A stretch of 64,000 nucleotides of DNA from the NCBI RefSeq assembly GCF_024169515.1, contig NZ_JAMKCQ010000001.1, positions 1,612,001-1,676,000 of the forward strand. Reading direction: 5' to 3'. A program made the position numbers and the translations under genes. Every line of letters begins with the position of its first letter. Within the stretch, counting starts at the first letter, position 1. Below, one piece after another: positions 44,335 to 55,405 of this stretch. The DNA is from Erwinia aphidicola. GTDB taxonomy: Bacteria; Pseudomonadota; Gammaproteobacteria; Enterobacterales; Enterobacteriaceae. Under the pieces are notes generated by a model. The model did not search any database. It was not told the origin of the DNA and saw only the letters and a program-made list of their open reading frames with translations.

Positions 44335-44403
44335 ATTCATCGTCTCCATTAATGGTAGTCGGCGCTGCAAGTCACTGTTCAGCACCACGTAAGCAGTGGG
44401 ATC

Positions 44404-44409
44404 ATTATA
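44404..44409 (-). promoter_or_regulatory. sodA promoter -10
   Basis: Minus-strand TATAAT 69 bp upstream of the start; no good -35, as expected for a promoter activated by SoxS or another regulator. Confidence 0.5.
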
Positions 44410-44568
44410 GTTAAATAAACCATTGGGAAAAGGGTTATCAATGCCCCGACGTTGGTAAGGGTATCGTTAACAGCAGGCGGGGCGGCGCAGTTATAGCTAA
44501 TCGCGACCAGGTTACAACCAAATGATCTAACGGATTATTTCTCTAAACGTCCGGTAAAACTGCCTGTA

Positions 44569-44621
44569 AGGGCCGATCATCTTTTCCGATCGGCCCTCCG
44601 GGGCGGGCCTGCCCGACCCGC
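44569..44621. repeat. REP-like hairpins between sodA and the aminotransferase gene
   Basis: AGGGCCGATC-atcttttcc-GATCGGCCCT (10-bp perfect stem, 9-nt loop), then a second imperfect GC hairpin CGGGGCGGGC/GCCCGACCCG (about 44599-44621). The first has the same stem as 3672-3698 but a different loop order. Confidence 0.82.
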
Positions 44622-44625
44622 GATA

Positions 44626-45966
44626 TCAATGCCCCAGTGCAGCCAGCGACTTATCCAGCGCGCCGACCAGCCAGTCGATATCGCTCTCCTGGAAAGCTAA
44701 CGGCGGGCGCAGTTTCAGTACGTTGCCATAAGGGCCGGCGACCGACGTCAGCACGCGGTTATCACGCAGCATTTCGGTAATATCCAGCGCCAACTGCTTA
44801 TCCGGCGTTTTGCTGGCTTTATCTTTTACCAGCTCAAAGCCGATAAACAGACCCGCGCCGCGCACGTCACCGACGCACTCATACTTCTCTTTCAGCGTGG
44901 ACAGCTCCGCCAGCAGCTTCGCACCCACCACGCGGCTGTGCTCCTGTAGCCCCTCTTCTTTAATCACGTTCAGCACCGCCTGCGCCGCAGCCATCGCTAC
45001 CGGGTTGCCGCCAAAGGTGTTGAAGTACGGGATATCGTCGCTGAAAGCCGCCAGCACCTCGCTTTTAGCCAGCAGGCCGGAAACCGGAATGCCATTACCC
45101 ATCGGCTTGCCGGTGGTGATCACATCCGGCACCACGTCATGGCGGTCAAAGCCCCAGAATGCCTCACCGGTGCGGGCAAAGCCGGGCTGCACCTCATCCG
45201 CAATAAAGATCCCACCGTTTTTATGCACCACGTCGATAGCCTGCCTGAGGAAGCCTTTCGGCCCTGGCAGCACGCCGTCAGAGGAGAAGATCGAATCGGC
45301 AAGGAAGCCGGCGAACTTAATGCCGTGGGCGGCCATGTCGTCAATCTGCTTCTGAATCTCAGCGGCAAACCAGGCGCCAAGATCCGGGGCATCAACGCGG
45401 TAGCGATCTGGCGGTAGTACCAGGCGCGTGGTCGCGGCCAGCGGTTGCCCGCTGCCCAATGCCGGGGAGACGCCGGAAGTGAGGTCGCTGGTGCCGTGAT
45501 AGGACTCCTGAGTCACAATAATGCCACTGCCGCCGCTGTAAGCGCGCGCCACGCGGATCGCCAGGTCGTTGGCCTCGGACCCGGTGCACATGTACATGGC
45601 GCGGTCGATTTCCGCCGGGGCAGTAGCGAGCAGCTGTTCAGAGTAGTCGAGAATGGCTTCGTGCAGGTAGCGGGTGTGGGTGTTCAGCTGCTGCATCTGC
45701 TGATACACCGCATCAATTACCGCCGGATGGCAGTGCCCGATGCTGGCAACGTTGTTATACACGTCGAGATATTTATCCCCGGCGGCATCCCACAGATACT
45801 GGCCCTGACCGCGCACCAGATGCACCGGCTTACGGTAGAACAGGCGGTAAGACTCGCCCAGGACCCTGCTGCGTTTATCGGTCAGCTTGCGCACATCCGC
45901 GCTCAGGCCGTCGGCATGCTCGGCACGAAAGCTGTTGGTATCCATAATGGTTGAACGTGTAGCCAT
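44626..45966 (-). CDS. class III PLP-dependent aminotransferase
   Basis: 446 aa from ATG 45964-45966 (GGGAG upstream). AGXT2-like branch: Walker-like PLP segment CTGSEANDLAIRVAR, FIADEVQPGFARTGEAFWGF, and the Schiff-base lysine in TTGKPMGNGIP. It transfers amino groups from omega- or beta-amino acids (or acts as a phospho-lyase) to keto acids; the substrate is not set. Divergent from a DeoR-type regulator that probably controls it. Confidence 0.85.
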   Translation of the reverse strand: MATRSTIMDTNSFRAEHADGLSADVRKLTDKRSRVLGESYRLFYRKPVHLVRGQGQYLWDAAGDKYLDVYNNVASIGHCHPAVIDAVYQQMQQLNTHTRYLHEAILDYSEQLLATAPAEIDRAMYMCTGSEANDLAIRVARAYSGGSGIIVTQESYHGTSDLTSGVSPALGSGQPLAATTRLVLPPDRYRVDAPDLGAWFAAEIQKQIDDMAAHGIKFAGFLADSIFSSDGVLPGPKGFLRQAIDVVHKNGGIFIADEVQPGFARTGEAFWGFDRHDVVPDVITTGKPMGNGIPVSGLLAKSEVLAAFSDDIPYFNTFGGNPVAMAAAQAVLNVIKEEGLQEHSRVVGAKLLAELSTLKEKYECVGDVRGAGLFIGFELVKDKASKTPDKQLALDITEMLRDNRVLTSVAGPYGNVLKLRPPLAFQESDIDWLVGALDKSLAALGH

Positions 45967-46053
45967 GATCACTCCCGTTGCAAAATTAAGGTTTGCCTGG
46001 CGCAGGCAGTCAGCGGTTTCTGCCTCTCATCATGGCAACTTTTTTGTAAAATG

Positions 46054-46083
46054 CAATCAAATACACAAATACAATAAAATACA
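46054..46083. promoter_or_regulatory. direct-repeat operator candidate between aminotransferase and DeoR genes
   Basis: Three copies of AATAC (two as AAATACAC) within 30 bp (CAAATACACAAATACAATAA...). DeoR-type repressors often bind such repeats; the role is inferred. Confidence 0.4.
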
Positions 46084-46146
46084 CATGCAGCGTGGCAAAT
46101 TGTCGGTTAGGCTATGTCGCAGAGAGAAACCCAGGGAGTCAAAATT

Positions 46147-46923
46147 ATGCTGCAGGAAACACGCCACCACCGCATCCGCGCCCTGCTCAGTACGCTGGGC
46201 CAGGTGAGCACTGAACGGATCGTTAAAGAGCTGGGGATTTCTCGCGAAACCGCCCGCCGCGACATTATCGAACTGGAAGCGCAGGGGCTGGCACGCCGCG
46301 TCCACGGTGGTCTGGTGGCGCTGGATGCCACGCCGGAGCCGCCGTTGACGGTGCGCAGTTCGGTGATGGCGAAAGAGAAGCGGGCGATTGCCAACGCCGC
46401 TGCCCAACTGCTGCAGCCCGGCCAGACGGTATTTCTGGATGCCGGCAGTACCACCACGATGTTGGCGGAGGAGCTGCGCTCGATGTCGGGCCTGACGATT
46501 ATCACCAACAGCCTTAATGCCGCCCTGAAGCTGTGCGCGGCGGAAGAGCATGAGGCATTGAATAATCAGGTGATCCTGCTGGGTGGCAGCATGCTGGCCG
46601 GCGCGCAGGAGACGCGGGGGGAACTGACAGTCGGCGAGATTTATCGCTACCGTGCCGATGTGGCGCTGCTCTCCCCGGTGGCGCTGGATGCGAAGCAGGG
46701 GGCGAGCAGCTTCCATCCGCACGAGGCTGCCATCGCCCGCGCCATGACCCAGCAGGCCGGGCGGCTGATTCTGCTGGCCGATCGCAGCAAGCTCGGCCTC
46801 AGCAGCCGGATGAACTATGCCAGCATTGCGCAGATCGCCACGCTGGTCACCGACGGCGGCGCGGAGAGTCTCCCGGCGCTAAACGCGCTAAAAGCCGTGC
46901 TGCCGCAGGTGATTCTGGCTTAA
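46147..46923 (+). CDS. DeoR-family transcriptional regulator
   Basis: 258 aa from ATG 46147 (GGGAGTC 8 bp upstream); ATG 46114 is less likely. N-terminal HTH ([17 protein letters not shown]) and a sugar-phosphate-binding-like C domain ([23 protein letters not shown]...RGELTVGE). The 3' end overlaps convergent fdhD by 4 bp. Probably regulates the divergent aminotransferase gene. Confidence 0.85.
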   Translation: MLQETRHHRIRALLSTLGQVSTERIVKELGISRETARRDIIELEAQGLARRVHGGLVALDATPEPPLTVRSSVMAKEKRAIANAAAQLLQPGQTVFLDAGSTTTMLAEELRSMSGLTIITNSLNAALKLCAAEEHEALNNQVILLGGSMLAGAQETRGELTVGEIYRYRADVALLSPVALDAKQGASSFHPHEAAIARAMTQQAGRLILLADRSKLGLSSRMNYASIAQIATLVTDGGAESLPALNALKAVLPQVILA

Positions 46924-47750
46924 AACAGTCTTTCCGGATGGGTATACACCGTCGCCCTGCCCGGTTTGCTGAAGCCCACCAGCGTCAGATTACAGCGCTG
47001 CGCCACTTCGACCGCCAGCTGCGTAGCGGCGGAGACGGCAAACAAGATCTCGACGCCGCACATTGCTGATTTCTGCACCATCTCATAGCTGGCGCGGCTG
47101 GAGACCAGCACCGCGCCGCCGGCCGCAGCCCACTCCGCCTGGCTGCGCTGCCCCAGCAGCTTATCCAGCGCCACGTGACGGCCAACGTCTTCACATCCGG
47201 CACTCAGCTGCCCATCAGGGGTAATCCATGCTGCGGCGTGGGTGCAGCCGGTCAGCTGGCCGACCGGCTGGAACGCTTTCAGCTGGCGCAGTGCGCCGTC
47301 CAGGCGCGCCAGTTCAAAACGCTGGGTAAACGGCAGCGGCTGAATCGGTTTGCCGATCTCGCTCAACTGCTCCACGCCACACACCCCGCAGCCGGTGCGC
47401 CCGGCCATCGCGCGGCGCTGCGCTTTCAGCGCCATAAAGCGGCGGCTGGAAAGCTCAACCTGCACCTCAATGCCGTTGCAGCCCGCGACAACATCGATGC
47501 CGTAAATATCAGCCGGGCCAGCAATGATCCCTTCCGACAAAGAGAAACCCACGGCGAAAGCTTCCAGGTCTTTTGGCGTGGCCATCATCACCACGTGCGA
47601 GATGCCGTTATACACCAGCGCCACCGGCACTTCCTCCGCCAGCCAGTCGGGCTCAGGCTGATCCAGCGCATCACGCTGCCACACCGTTACCTGACCGGCA
47701 CCAATCGGCCCCGATGATTTAATTTCATTTTTGTGCTGTTGGTCATTCAC
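46920..47750 (-). CDS. fdhD: formate dehydrogenase accessory sulfurtransferase FdhD
   Basis: 276 aa (E. coli 277) from GTG 47748-47750; that start aligns with E. coli, while a GTG at 47777 would add nine residues. Active-site pair CGVC in [14 protein letters not shown]. Also conserved [12 protein letters not shown] and [16 protein letters not shown]. It carries sulfur from IscS to the bis-MGD molybdenum cofactor of formate dehydrogenases. Divergent from fdoG, as in E. coli. Confidence 0.95.
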   Translation of the reverse strand: MNDQQHKNEIKSSGPIGAGQVTVWQRDALDQPEPDWLAEEVPVALVYNGISHVVMMATPKDLEAFAVGFSLSEGIIAGPADIYGIDVVAGCNGIEVQVELSSRRFMALKAQRRAMAGRTGCGVCGVEQLSEIGKPIQPLPFTQRFELARLDGALRQLKAFQPVGQLTGCTHAAAWITPDGQLSAGCEDVGRHVALDKLLGQRSQAEWAAAGGAVLVSSRASYEMVQKSAMCGVEILFAVSAATQLAVEVAQRCNLTLVGFSKPGRATVYTHPERLF

Positions 47751-47773
47751 TGCGCGTTTCTCGCCCCGTTCAT

Positions 47774-47790
47774 CCACATTTTTATTGTGG
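47774..47790. promoter_or_regulatory. inverted repeat in the fdhD-fdoG divergent region
   Basis: CCACA-tttttat-TGTGG, a small dyad at the 5' end of fdhD. Function not known. No clear FNR or NarL boxes were found in 47791-47893. Confidence 0.3.
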
Positions 47791-47893
47791 TAATATTGTC
47801 AGTCTGTGCGCTAAAAAACATCAGCGCCCATTGTGAGCTTGTTAATTCAGTGCCGTAAAGGGTTTTGCACCCGGTCAAAACAGGAATGACACT

Positions 47894-50800
47894 ATGAATG
47901 TCAGCAGAAGACGTTTCTTCAAAATCTGTGCGGGGGGCATGGCGGGAACCACCGCGGCTGCTCTGGGCTTTATGCCCGCTACCGCACTGGCGGAAACCCG
48001 CCAGTACAAGCTGCTGCGCGCGAGAGAGACGCGCAACACCTGCACCTACTGTTCCGTCGGCTGCGGGCTGTTGATGTACAGCATGGGTGACGGCGCGAAA
48101 AACGCCAGAGAGAATATTTTCCATATCGAAGGGGATCCGGACCATCCGGTAAGCCGCGGCGCGCTCTGCCCTAAAGGCGCGGGCCTGCTCGACTTTATTC
48201 ACAGCGAAAGCCGCCTGAAAAGCCCGTCGTATCGTGCCCCAGGCTCCGACACATGGCAGCCCATCAGCTGGGACGAGGCACTGACCCGTATCGCCAGACT
48301 GATGAAGGCCGACCGTGACGCCAACTTTATTGCCAAAAATAACCAGGGCGTGACGGTTAACCGCTGGCTGAGCACCGGCATGCTGTGCGCCTCGGCGGCC
48401 AGCAATGAAACCGGCTATCTCACCCAGAAAATGACCCGTTCGCTCGGCATGCTTGCCGTCGACAACCAGGCGCGCGTTTGACACGGACCTACGGTAGCAA
48501 GTCTTGCTCCAACGTTCGGTCGCGGTGCGATGACCAATCACTGGGTCGACATCCGCAATGCGAATCTGATTGTGGTTATGGGTGGCAACGCCGCTGAAGC
48601 GCATCCGGTAGGATTCCGCTGGGCGATGGAAGCCAAAATCCATAACAACGCCAAACTGATTGTCATCGATCCGCGCTTCACGCGTACCGCATCGGTGGCT
48701 GACTTCTATACGCCAATCCGCTCCGGCACCGACATTACTTTCCTGTCGGGCGTACTGCGCTATCTGCTGGAAGAAGATCGCATTCAGCACCAATATGTCT
48801 CGGCTTACACCAATGCCAGCCTGATAGTGCGTGAAGATTACCGCTTCGACGACGGCCTGTTCAGCGGCTACGATCCGCAGACGCGCAGCTATGACAAAAC
48901 CAGCTGGTACTACGAGCTGGACGAGCAGGGCTTCGCCAAACGCGACCCAACGCTGGCTCACCCGCGCTGCGTCTACAATCTGCTATTAAAACACGTCAGC
49001 CGCTACACGCCGGAAGTGGTTGAAAACATCTGCGGCACGCCAAAAGGCGACTTCCTGAAAGTGTGTGAAATGCTGGCTGAAACCAGTGCGCCAAACCTCA
49101 CCACCTCCTTCCTGTATGCGCTAGGCTGGACCCAGCACTCGGTGGGGGCGCAGAACATCCGCACCATGGCGATGATCCAGCTGCTGCTCGGCAATATGGG
49201 GATGGCAGGCGGCGGCATTAACGCCCTGCGCGGCCACTCAAATATTCAGGGGCTGACCGACCTTGGCCTGCTCTCTCAGAGCCTGCCGGGCTATATGACG
49301 CTGCCGTCGGAGAAACAGGCAGATCTGCAAACTTACCTTACCGCCAACACGCCAAAACCGCTGCTGCCGGAGCAGGTGAACTACTGGGGCAACTATCCGA
49401 AGTTCTTCATCAGCATGATGAAAGCGTTTTACGGCGACAAAGCCCAGGCGGAAAACAGCTGGGGCTTCGACTGGCTGCCGAAGTGGGACAAAGGCTACGA
49501 CGTGCTGCAGTATTTCGACATGATGCATCGCGGCGAAGTGAACGGCTATCTCTGCCAGGGCTTTAACCCGCTGGCCTCCTTCCCGAATAAGCAGAAGGTG
49601 GGCGAGTCGCTGGCGAAGCTGAAGTTCCTTGTCACTATCGACCCGCTCGATACCGAGACCTCCAACTTCTGGCAGAACCACGGCGAGTATAACGACGCCG
49701 ATCCGTCGCAGATCCAGACCGAAGTGTTCCGCCTGCCTTCTACCTGCTTTGCGGAAGAGAACGGCTCGATCGTTAACTCTGCGCGCTGGCTGCAGTGGCA
49801 CTGGAAGGGTGCCGATGGCCCGGGCGAAGCGCGCAACGATGGCGAAATTCTGGCCGGCATTTATCAGCGCCTGCGCCAGATGTATGCCGAAGAGGGTGGC
49901 GCACAGCCGGAACCGGTGCTGAATATGAGCTGGAACTATCTGACGCCGGATTCACCGGCCTCGGAAGAAGTTGCCATGGAGAGCAACGGGCGCGCGCTGG
50001 CCGATCTGCTCGACGATAAGGGCACGCTGCTGGTGAAAAAAGGGCAGCAGCTCGGCAGCTTTGCCCAGCTGCGCGCCGACGGCTCAACCTCCAGCGGCTG
50101 CTGGATCTTCGCCGGTAGCTGGACCGCAGACGGTAACCAGATGGCGCGGCGCGACAACAGCGATGCGCACGGCTTAGGCAATACGCCGGGCTGGAGCTGG
50201 GCCTGGCCGCTGAACCGCCGCATCCTGTATAACCGCGCCTCTGCCGACCCGATGGGCAATCCGTGGGACCCGAAACGCCAGCTTATCAAGTGGGACGGTG
50301 CGAAATGGGCCGGGGACGATATTCCTGACTACAGCACCGCGCCGCCGGGTAGCGATGTCGGGCCGTTCATCATGCAGCAGGAAGGCATGGGGCGCCTGTT
50401 CGCGCTGGATAAAATGGCCGAAGGCCCGTTCCCGGAACACTATGAGCCGTTTGAAACGCCGATTAGCACCAACCCGCTGCACCCGAAGGTGATCTCCAAC
50501 CCGGCGGCACGCGTGTTCCCGGCTGACCTGAAAGCGATGGGTAACGCGGCGCAGTTCCCCTATGTCGGCACCACCTATCGCCTGACGGAGCACTTCCACT
50601 TCTGGACCAAGCACGCGCTGCTCAACGCCATTGCACAGCCGCAGCAGTTTGTCGAAATCGGCGAGCGGCTGGCGGGCCAGCTGGGCATTAAGCAGGGCGA
50701 CACGGTGAAAGTCAGCTCCAGCCGTGGCTACATCAAAGCGGTGGCAGTGGTGACCAAACGCCTGCGCACGCTGGCGGTAGACGGTAAGGAGGTCGATACC

Positions 50801-50941
50801 ATCGGCATTCCGATTCACTGGGGCTTTATGGGCGTGGCGAAGAAAGGCTTCCTCGCCAACAACCTGACGCCGTTCGTTGGCGATGCCAATACGCAAACGC
50901 CGGAGTTTAAGGCGTTCCTGGTTAACGTGGAGAAGGTGTAA
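47894..50941 (+). CDS. fdoG: formate dehydrogenase-O major subunit, selenocysteine-containing
   Basis: 1015 residues when the in-frame TGA at 48479-48481 is read as Sec (residue 196, the same as E. coli FdoG/FdnG). Tat signal SRRRFFK at the start; [4Fe-4S] cysteines in RNTCTYCSVGCG; bis-MGD binding follows (VVMGGNAAEAHPVGF). It oxidises formate in the periplasm. Automated annotation would split it at the TGA (47894-48481 and 48530-50941). fdoH starts 3 bp later. Confidence 0.96.
48479..48520 (+). promoter_or_regulatory. Sec UGA codon and bacterial SECIS hairpin in fdoG
   Basis: TGA at 48479, then GGTAGCA-AGTCT-TGCTCC (48493-48510): AGCA/TGCT stem with a bulged U and GU in the apical loop, as in E. 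coli fdnG/fdoG SECIS. It binds SelB's C-terminal domain. Confidence 0.9.
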
Positions 50942-50944
50942 ACG

Positions 50945-51835
50945 ATGGCTTATCAATCTCAGGACATCATCCGTCGCTCGGCCACCAACGCTGCGACCCC
51001 GGCTCCGCGCGCGCGCGACCACCAGCAGGAGGTGGCGAAGCTGATCGACGTCACCACCTGTATTGGCTGTAAAGCCTGCCAGGTGGCCTGCTCCGAGTGG
51101 AACGACATCCGTGATGAGGTCGGTCATAACGTCGGGGTGTACGATAACCCGGCGGATCTGACCGCCAAATCATGGACGGTGATGCGTTTTTCCGAAGTGG
51201 AAGAGCACGGCAAGCTGGAGTGGCTGATCCGCAAGGATGGCTGTATGCACTGCGCCGATCCGGGCTGCCTGAAGGCCTGCCCGTCGGAAGGGGCGATCAT
51301 CCAGTACGCTAACGGCATCGTCGACTTCCAGTCTGAGCAGTGTATCGGCTGCGGTTACTGCATCGCTGGCTGCCCGTTCGACGTTCCGCGCCTGAACCCC
51401 GAGGACAATAAGGTGTACAAATGCACCCTGTGCGTCGATCGGGTGACCGTCGGTCAGGAACCTGCCTGCGTGAAAACCTGCCCGACCGGTGCCATTCACT
51501 TCGGCAGCAAAGAGGCGATGAAGGAGGTCGCCGCCGGGCGCGTCAGCGAGCTGAACAGCCGCGGTTACCGCAATGCCGGTCTGTACGATCCGCCAGGCGT
51601 GGGCGGTACGCACGTGATGTACGTGCTGCACCATGCCGACCGACCCACGCTGTATCACGGACTGCCGGATGCACCGGCGATCAGCCCGGCAGTGACCTTC
51701 TGGAAAGGAATATGGAAACCGCTGGCCGCGATTGGCTTCGCGGCCACCTTCGCCGCGTCAATATTTCACTATGTCGGCGTCGGTCCGAACCGGGTGGAAG
51801 ATGAGGATGAAGAAGAGAAGGAGGAACGCCCATGA
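50945..51835 (+). CDS. fdoH: formate dehydrogenase-O iron-sulfur subunit
   Basis: 296 aa. Four ferredoxin-type clusters: [44 protein letters not shown] and [23 protein letters not shown]-terminal membrane helix (about residues 250-275) anchors it. It passes electrons from FdoG to FdoI. Confidence 0.96.
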   Translation: MAYQSQDIIRRSATNAATPAPRARDHQQEVAKLIDVTTCIGCKACQVACSEWNDIRDEVGHNVGVYDNPADLTAKSWTVMRFSEVEEHGKLEWLIRKDGCMHCADPGCLKACPSEGAIIQYANGIVDFQSEQCIGCGYCIAGCPFDVPRLNPEDNKVYKCTLCVDRVTVGQEPACVKTCPTGAIHFGSKEAMKEVAAGRVSELNSRGYRNAGLYDPPGVGGTHVMYVLHHADRPTLYHGLPDAPAISPAVTFWKGIWKPLAAIGFAATFAASIFHYVGVGPNRVEDEDEEEKEERP

Positions 51836-52482
51836 AGTCACGTCAACGCATTCAGCGCTACAGCGCGCCTGAGCGCATCAACCACTGGCTGGTGGCATTC
51901 TGCTTTATTCTCGCCGCCGTCAGCGGGCTGGGGTTTTTCTTTCCCTCTTTTAACTGGCTGCTGCAAATCCTCGGCACGCCGCAGCTGGCGCGCATCCTAC
52001 ATCCGTTCGTTGGCGTGGTGATGTTTGCCTGCTTCCTGCTGATGTTTTTCCGCTACTGGCGCCACAACCTGATTGACCGCGAAGACCTGGTCTGGGCAAA
52101 AAACATCCATAAAATTGCTTTAAACGAGGAGGTGGGAGATACCGGGCGCTATAATTTTGGTCAGAAGTGCGTATTCTGGGCTGCAATAATCAGTTTAATT
52201 CTGCTGCTGGCCAGCGGGATAGTGATCTGGCGGCCTTATCTTGCGGCGCTGTTTAGCATTCCGCTGATCCGCATTGCGCTGCTGGTGCACTCGGTCTCTG
52301 CGGTGGTGCTGATCGTGGTGATTATGGTGCATATCTACGCTGCCCTGTGGGTCAAAGGCACCATCACCGCGATGGTGGAGGGCTGGGTCACGCCCGCCTG
52401 GGCGAAAAAGCATCACCCGCGCTGGTATCGTAACCTGCGCCAGCAGCAGGCCAGTTCAAAACAACCGGAAAAAGGTCCCTGA
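51832..52482 (+). CDS. fdoI: formate dehydrogenase-O cytochrome b556 subunit
   Basis: 216 aa, start overlapping fdoH stop. Four hydrophobic helices. Histidine ligands near [15 protein letters not shown] and [23 protein letters not shown]. It passes electrons to the quinone pool. Confidence 0.95.
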   Translation: MKSRQRIQRYSAPERINHWLVAFCFILAAVSGLGFFFPSFNWLLQILGTPQLARILHPFVGVVMFACFLLMFFRYWRHNLIDREDLVWAKNIHKIALNEEVGDTGRYNFGQKCVFWAAIISLILLLASGIVIWRPYLAALFSIPLIRIALLVHSVSAVVLIVVIMVHIYAALWVKGTITAMVEGWVTPAWAKKHHPRWYRNLRQQQASSKQPEKGP

Positions 52483-53408
52483 TGACAATTCGCATTATCC
52501 CCCAGGACCAGTTGGAGAAGAGCGATCCGATGACGGCAGCGACCATCCCGCCGTTACTTTTCCCCCGACTGAAGCAGTTATACAGCCGTCGCGCTGCCCG
52601 TTTGCGGCAGCTGGCGGAGAAAAACCCGCTGGGTGATTATTTGCGCTTTGCCGCGGTGATTGCCACCGCTCAGGAGATCGTGCTGTACGACCATCCGCTG
52701 GAGAGGGATCTGCGCACTCGTCTGGAAGAGAGCGCCCGCCTCGGCAAGCCACCGCTGGATATCAGCACGCTGCCGCGCGATCCCCACTGGCAGCGCCTGC
52801 TGCACTCGCTGATCGCCGAGCTTAAGCCGGAGATGAGCGGTCAGGCACTGTCGGTGCTGGAGAATCTGGAAAAGGCGTCATCCAGTGAACTTGAAGCGAT
52901 GGCCAGCGCGCTGTTTGCCAACGATTTTGCCCAGGTGAGCAGCGACAAATCGCCGTTTATCTGGGCGGCCCTGTCGGTCTACTGGGCGCAGATGGCGGCA
53001 CTGATCCCCGGCAAGGCGCGCGCCGAAGCGGGCGAGCAGCGCCAGTTCTGCCCGGTGTGTGCCAGCGTACCGGTCGCCAGCGTAGTGCATATGGGCAGCG
53101 GCAAAAGCGGCCTGCGCTATCTGCACTGCAACCTGTGTGAAAGCGAGTGGTACGTGGTGCGTGCCAAATGCAGCAACTGCGAACAGACGGGCGACCTGCA
53201 CTACTGGTCGCTCGACAGCGAAGTGGCCGCGATTAAAGCGGAAAGCTGCGGCGACTGCGGAACCTACATGAAGATGCTGTATCAGGAAAAAGACCCGGCG
53301 GTGGAGCCGGTAGCCGATGACCTGGCTTCGCTTATCCTCGACGCGCGTATGGAGCAAGAGGGCTTTGCCCGCAGCAGTCTGAATCCATTTTTATTTCCCG
53401 GGGAGTAG
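52482..53408 (+). CDS. fdhE: formate dehydrogenase accessory protein FdhE
   Basis: 308 aa, start ATG overlapping the fdoI stop by one base. Four CxxC-type motifs in the C half ([35 protein letters not shown]), a rubredoxin-like iron site. Required for assembly of formate dehydrogenases N and O. Confidence 0.94.
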   Translation: MTIRIIPQDQLEKSDPMTAATIPPLLFPRLKQLYSRRAARLRQLAEKNPLGDYLRFAAVIATAQEIVLYDHPLERDLRTRLEESARLGKPPLDISTLPRDPHWQRLLHSLIAELKPEMSGQALSVLENLEKASSSELEAMASALFANDFAQVSSDKSPFIWAALSVYWAQMAALIPGKARAEAGEQRQFCPVCASVPVASVVHMGSGKSGLRYLHCNLCESEWYVVRAKCSNCEQTGDLHYWSLDSEVAAIKAESCGDCGTYMKMLYQEKDPAVEPVADDLASLILDARMEQEGFARSSLNPFLFPGE

Positions 53409-53410
53409 CC

Positions 53411-54022
53411 ATGAAGCTGATCGGCAATTACACCAGCCCGTTTGTGCGTAAAATTTCGGTGATGCTGCTGGAGAAAGGCATCACCTTCGAATTTATTAAC
53501 GAGTCGCCGTGGCACGACAGCAGCCACGTCAAAGACTACACGCCGCTGGGTAAAGTCCCGGCGCTGATCGTCGATGAGCATGAAACCTGGTACAACTCGT
53601 CGATTATTGCTGCCTTTCTGGAACTTCAGCATCAGGCGCCCGCTTTTCTGCCGGTCGACCCGCGCGACCAGCTCGAAGTGCGCCTGCTGGAAACGCTGGC
53701 CGATGGCATCTGCGATGCCGGCCTGCTGATCGTGCGCGAGCTGCAAAAAGATCCGGCCCAGCAGTCGGAAAGCGAAATGCTGCGCCAGCGCGATAAGATC
53801 CGCCGCGGGCTGGACGCGCTGGAAGCCGCCGCCGCAGAGGGGAAGTGGCTGAACGGCCCGGACATCACGCTGGCCGATATCGCTACCGCCTGTACGCTCG
53901 GCTACCTCAACTTCCGCCGCGTGGCGCCAGACTGGTGCGTCAACCGCCCGCAGCTGGTGAAGCTGGCCGAAACGCTGTTCAAACGCGACAGCTTTGCCCG
54001 CACGGAGCCGCCAGCAAACTAG
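53411..54022 (+). CDS. yibF: glutathione S-transferase-like protein YibF
   Basis: 203 aa. GST thioredoxin-like N domain ([44 protein letters not shown]) and helical C domain. E. coli YibF is encoded next to selA as here. It binds glutathione; role unclear. Confidence 0.93.
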   Translation: MKLIGNYTSPFVRKISVMLLEKGITFEFINESPWHDSSHVKDYTPLGKVPALIVDEHETWYNSSIIAAFLELQHQAPAFLPVDPRDQLEVRLLETLADGICDAGLLIVRELQKDPAQQSESEMLRQRDKIRRGLDALEAAAAEGKWLNGPDITLADIATACTLGYLNFRRVAPDWCVNRPQLVKLAETLFKRDSFARTEPPAN

Positions 54023-54025
54023 CCG

Positions 54026-55405
54026 ATGAAAACATTGTTCAGTCAACTTCCCGCCATCGACAGCCTGTTACGCCAGCCGGCGTTTCAGGCACTCAGTGAC
54101 AGATGGGGTCACCGTCAGCTGGTCGATCTGCTGCGCCAGCTGCAACAGCAGGCACGCGACGCGATCCAACAACATCAACAGCTCCCCGCCTGGTGCAGCG
54201 ACTGGGCGCAGCATGCCGCACAGCAGCTGCAGCAGACGCACGCCAGCGGCCTGCAGCCGGTGCTGAATCTTAGCGGTACGCTCCTGCATACCAACCTCGG
54301 GCGCGCCCAGCTGGCAGAAGCGGCAGTGAGTGCCGTCTGCCGGGCGATGCGCTCTCCGGTCACGCTGGAGTACGCGCTGGATGAAGCGCAGCGCGGCCAT
54401 CGCGATCGGGCAGTGGCCGACCTGCTGTGCCGCCTGACCGGGGCGGAAGACGCCTGCATTGTGAATAACAATGCGGCAGCGGTACTGCTGATACTGGCCG
54501 CGCTCGCCACAGATAAAGAGGTGGTGGTATCGCGCGGTGAGCTGGTGGAGATTGGTGGATCGTTTCGCATTCCCGATGTGATGACTCAGGCAGGCTGCAC
54601 GCTGCATGAAGTCGGCACCACCAACCGCACCCATCTGAAAGACTACCGCCAGGCCGTCAGCGCAGAGAGCGCACTGCTGATGAAAGTGCACACCAGCAAC
54701 TATCAGGTGCAGGGGTTCACCAAAGCGGTCAGCGAAGCCGAACTGGTGCCGCTGGGCAATGAGCTGGGCCTGCCGGTCATCAGCGATCTCGGCAGCGGCT
54801 CGCTGATCGACCTCGACGCCTATGGGCTGCCGCCCGAGCCGATGCCGCAGCAGCTGATTGCCGCGGGCGTCAGCCTGGTGAGCTTCTCCGGTGACAAGCT
54901 GCTGGGCGGCCCGCAGGCCGGAATTATCGTCGGGAAAAAAGCGCTGATTGCACGCCTGCAGCAGCACCCGCTGAAGCGCGCGTTGCGCGTGGATAAAATG
55001 ACCCTGGCGGCGCTGGAAGCCACGCTGCAGCTCTACCTGCATCCCGAAACGCTGACGCGCGAGCTGCCGACGCTGCGGCTGCTGACGCGCACGGCGCAGG
55101 AGATTGCCGCCCAGGCCGCACGCCTGCTGCCCGCCGTGAACAGCGCGCTCGGGGCACATTTTGTCGTGGCGGCCGAGCCGTGCCATTCGCAGCCCGGCAG
55201 CGGTTCACTGCCGGTGGAGCGCCTGCCGAGCAGCGCGCTGACGCTGACCCCGCGCGACGGCAGCGGCAGCACTCTGCTGGCGCTGGCGGCGCGCTTACGT
55301 GCGGGCGAGGTACCGCTGATTGGGCGGATTTATCAGGGGCGCCTGTGGTTTGACCTGCGCGCGCTGGAAGATGAGGCGCTGTTTATCAGGATGGTATCCG
55401 CATGA
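54026..55405 (+). CDS. selA: L-seryl-tRNA(Sec) selenium transferase
   Basis: 459 aa (E. coli 463). PLP-dependent homodecamer, Schiff-base lysine in [14 protein letters not shown]. It converts Ser-tRNA-Sec to Sec-tRNA-Sec with selenophosphate. Stop overlaps selB start by 4 bp. Confidence 0.97.
   Translation: MKTLFSQLPAIDSLLRQPAFQALSDRWGHRQLVDLLRQLQQQARDAIQQHQQLPAWCSDWAQHAAQQLQQTHASGLQPVLNLSGTLLHTNLGRAQLAEAAVSAVCRAMRSPVTLEYALDEAQRGHRDRAVADLLCRLTGAEDACIVNNNAAAVLLILAALATDKEVVVSRGELVEIGGSFRIPDVMTQAGCTLHEVGTTNRTHLKDYRQAVSAESALLMKVHTSNYQVQGFTKAVSEAELVPLGNELGLPVISDLGSGSLIDLDAYGLPPEPMPQQLIAAGVSLVSFSGDKLLGGPQAGIIVGKKALIARLQQHPLKRALRVDKMTLAALEATLQLYLHPETLTRELPTLRLLTRTAQEIAAQAARLLPAVNSALGAHFVVAAEPCHSQPGSGSLPVERLPSSALTLTPRDGSGSTLLALAARLRAGEVPLIGRIYQGRLWFDLRALEDEALFIRMVSA

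Noticed and set aside
48479..48481. TGA in fdoG as a nonsense mutation (pseudogene)
   Set aside because: It is the conserved Sec codon with a SECIS, and selA, selB and selC are present.
47747..48961. 404-codon frame antisense to fdoG
   Set aside because: Shadow frame across the fdoG Sec region.
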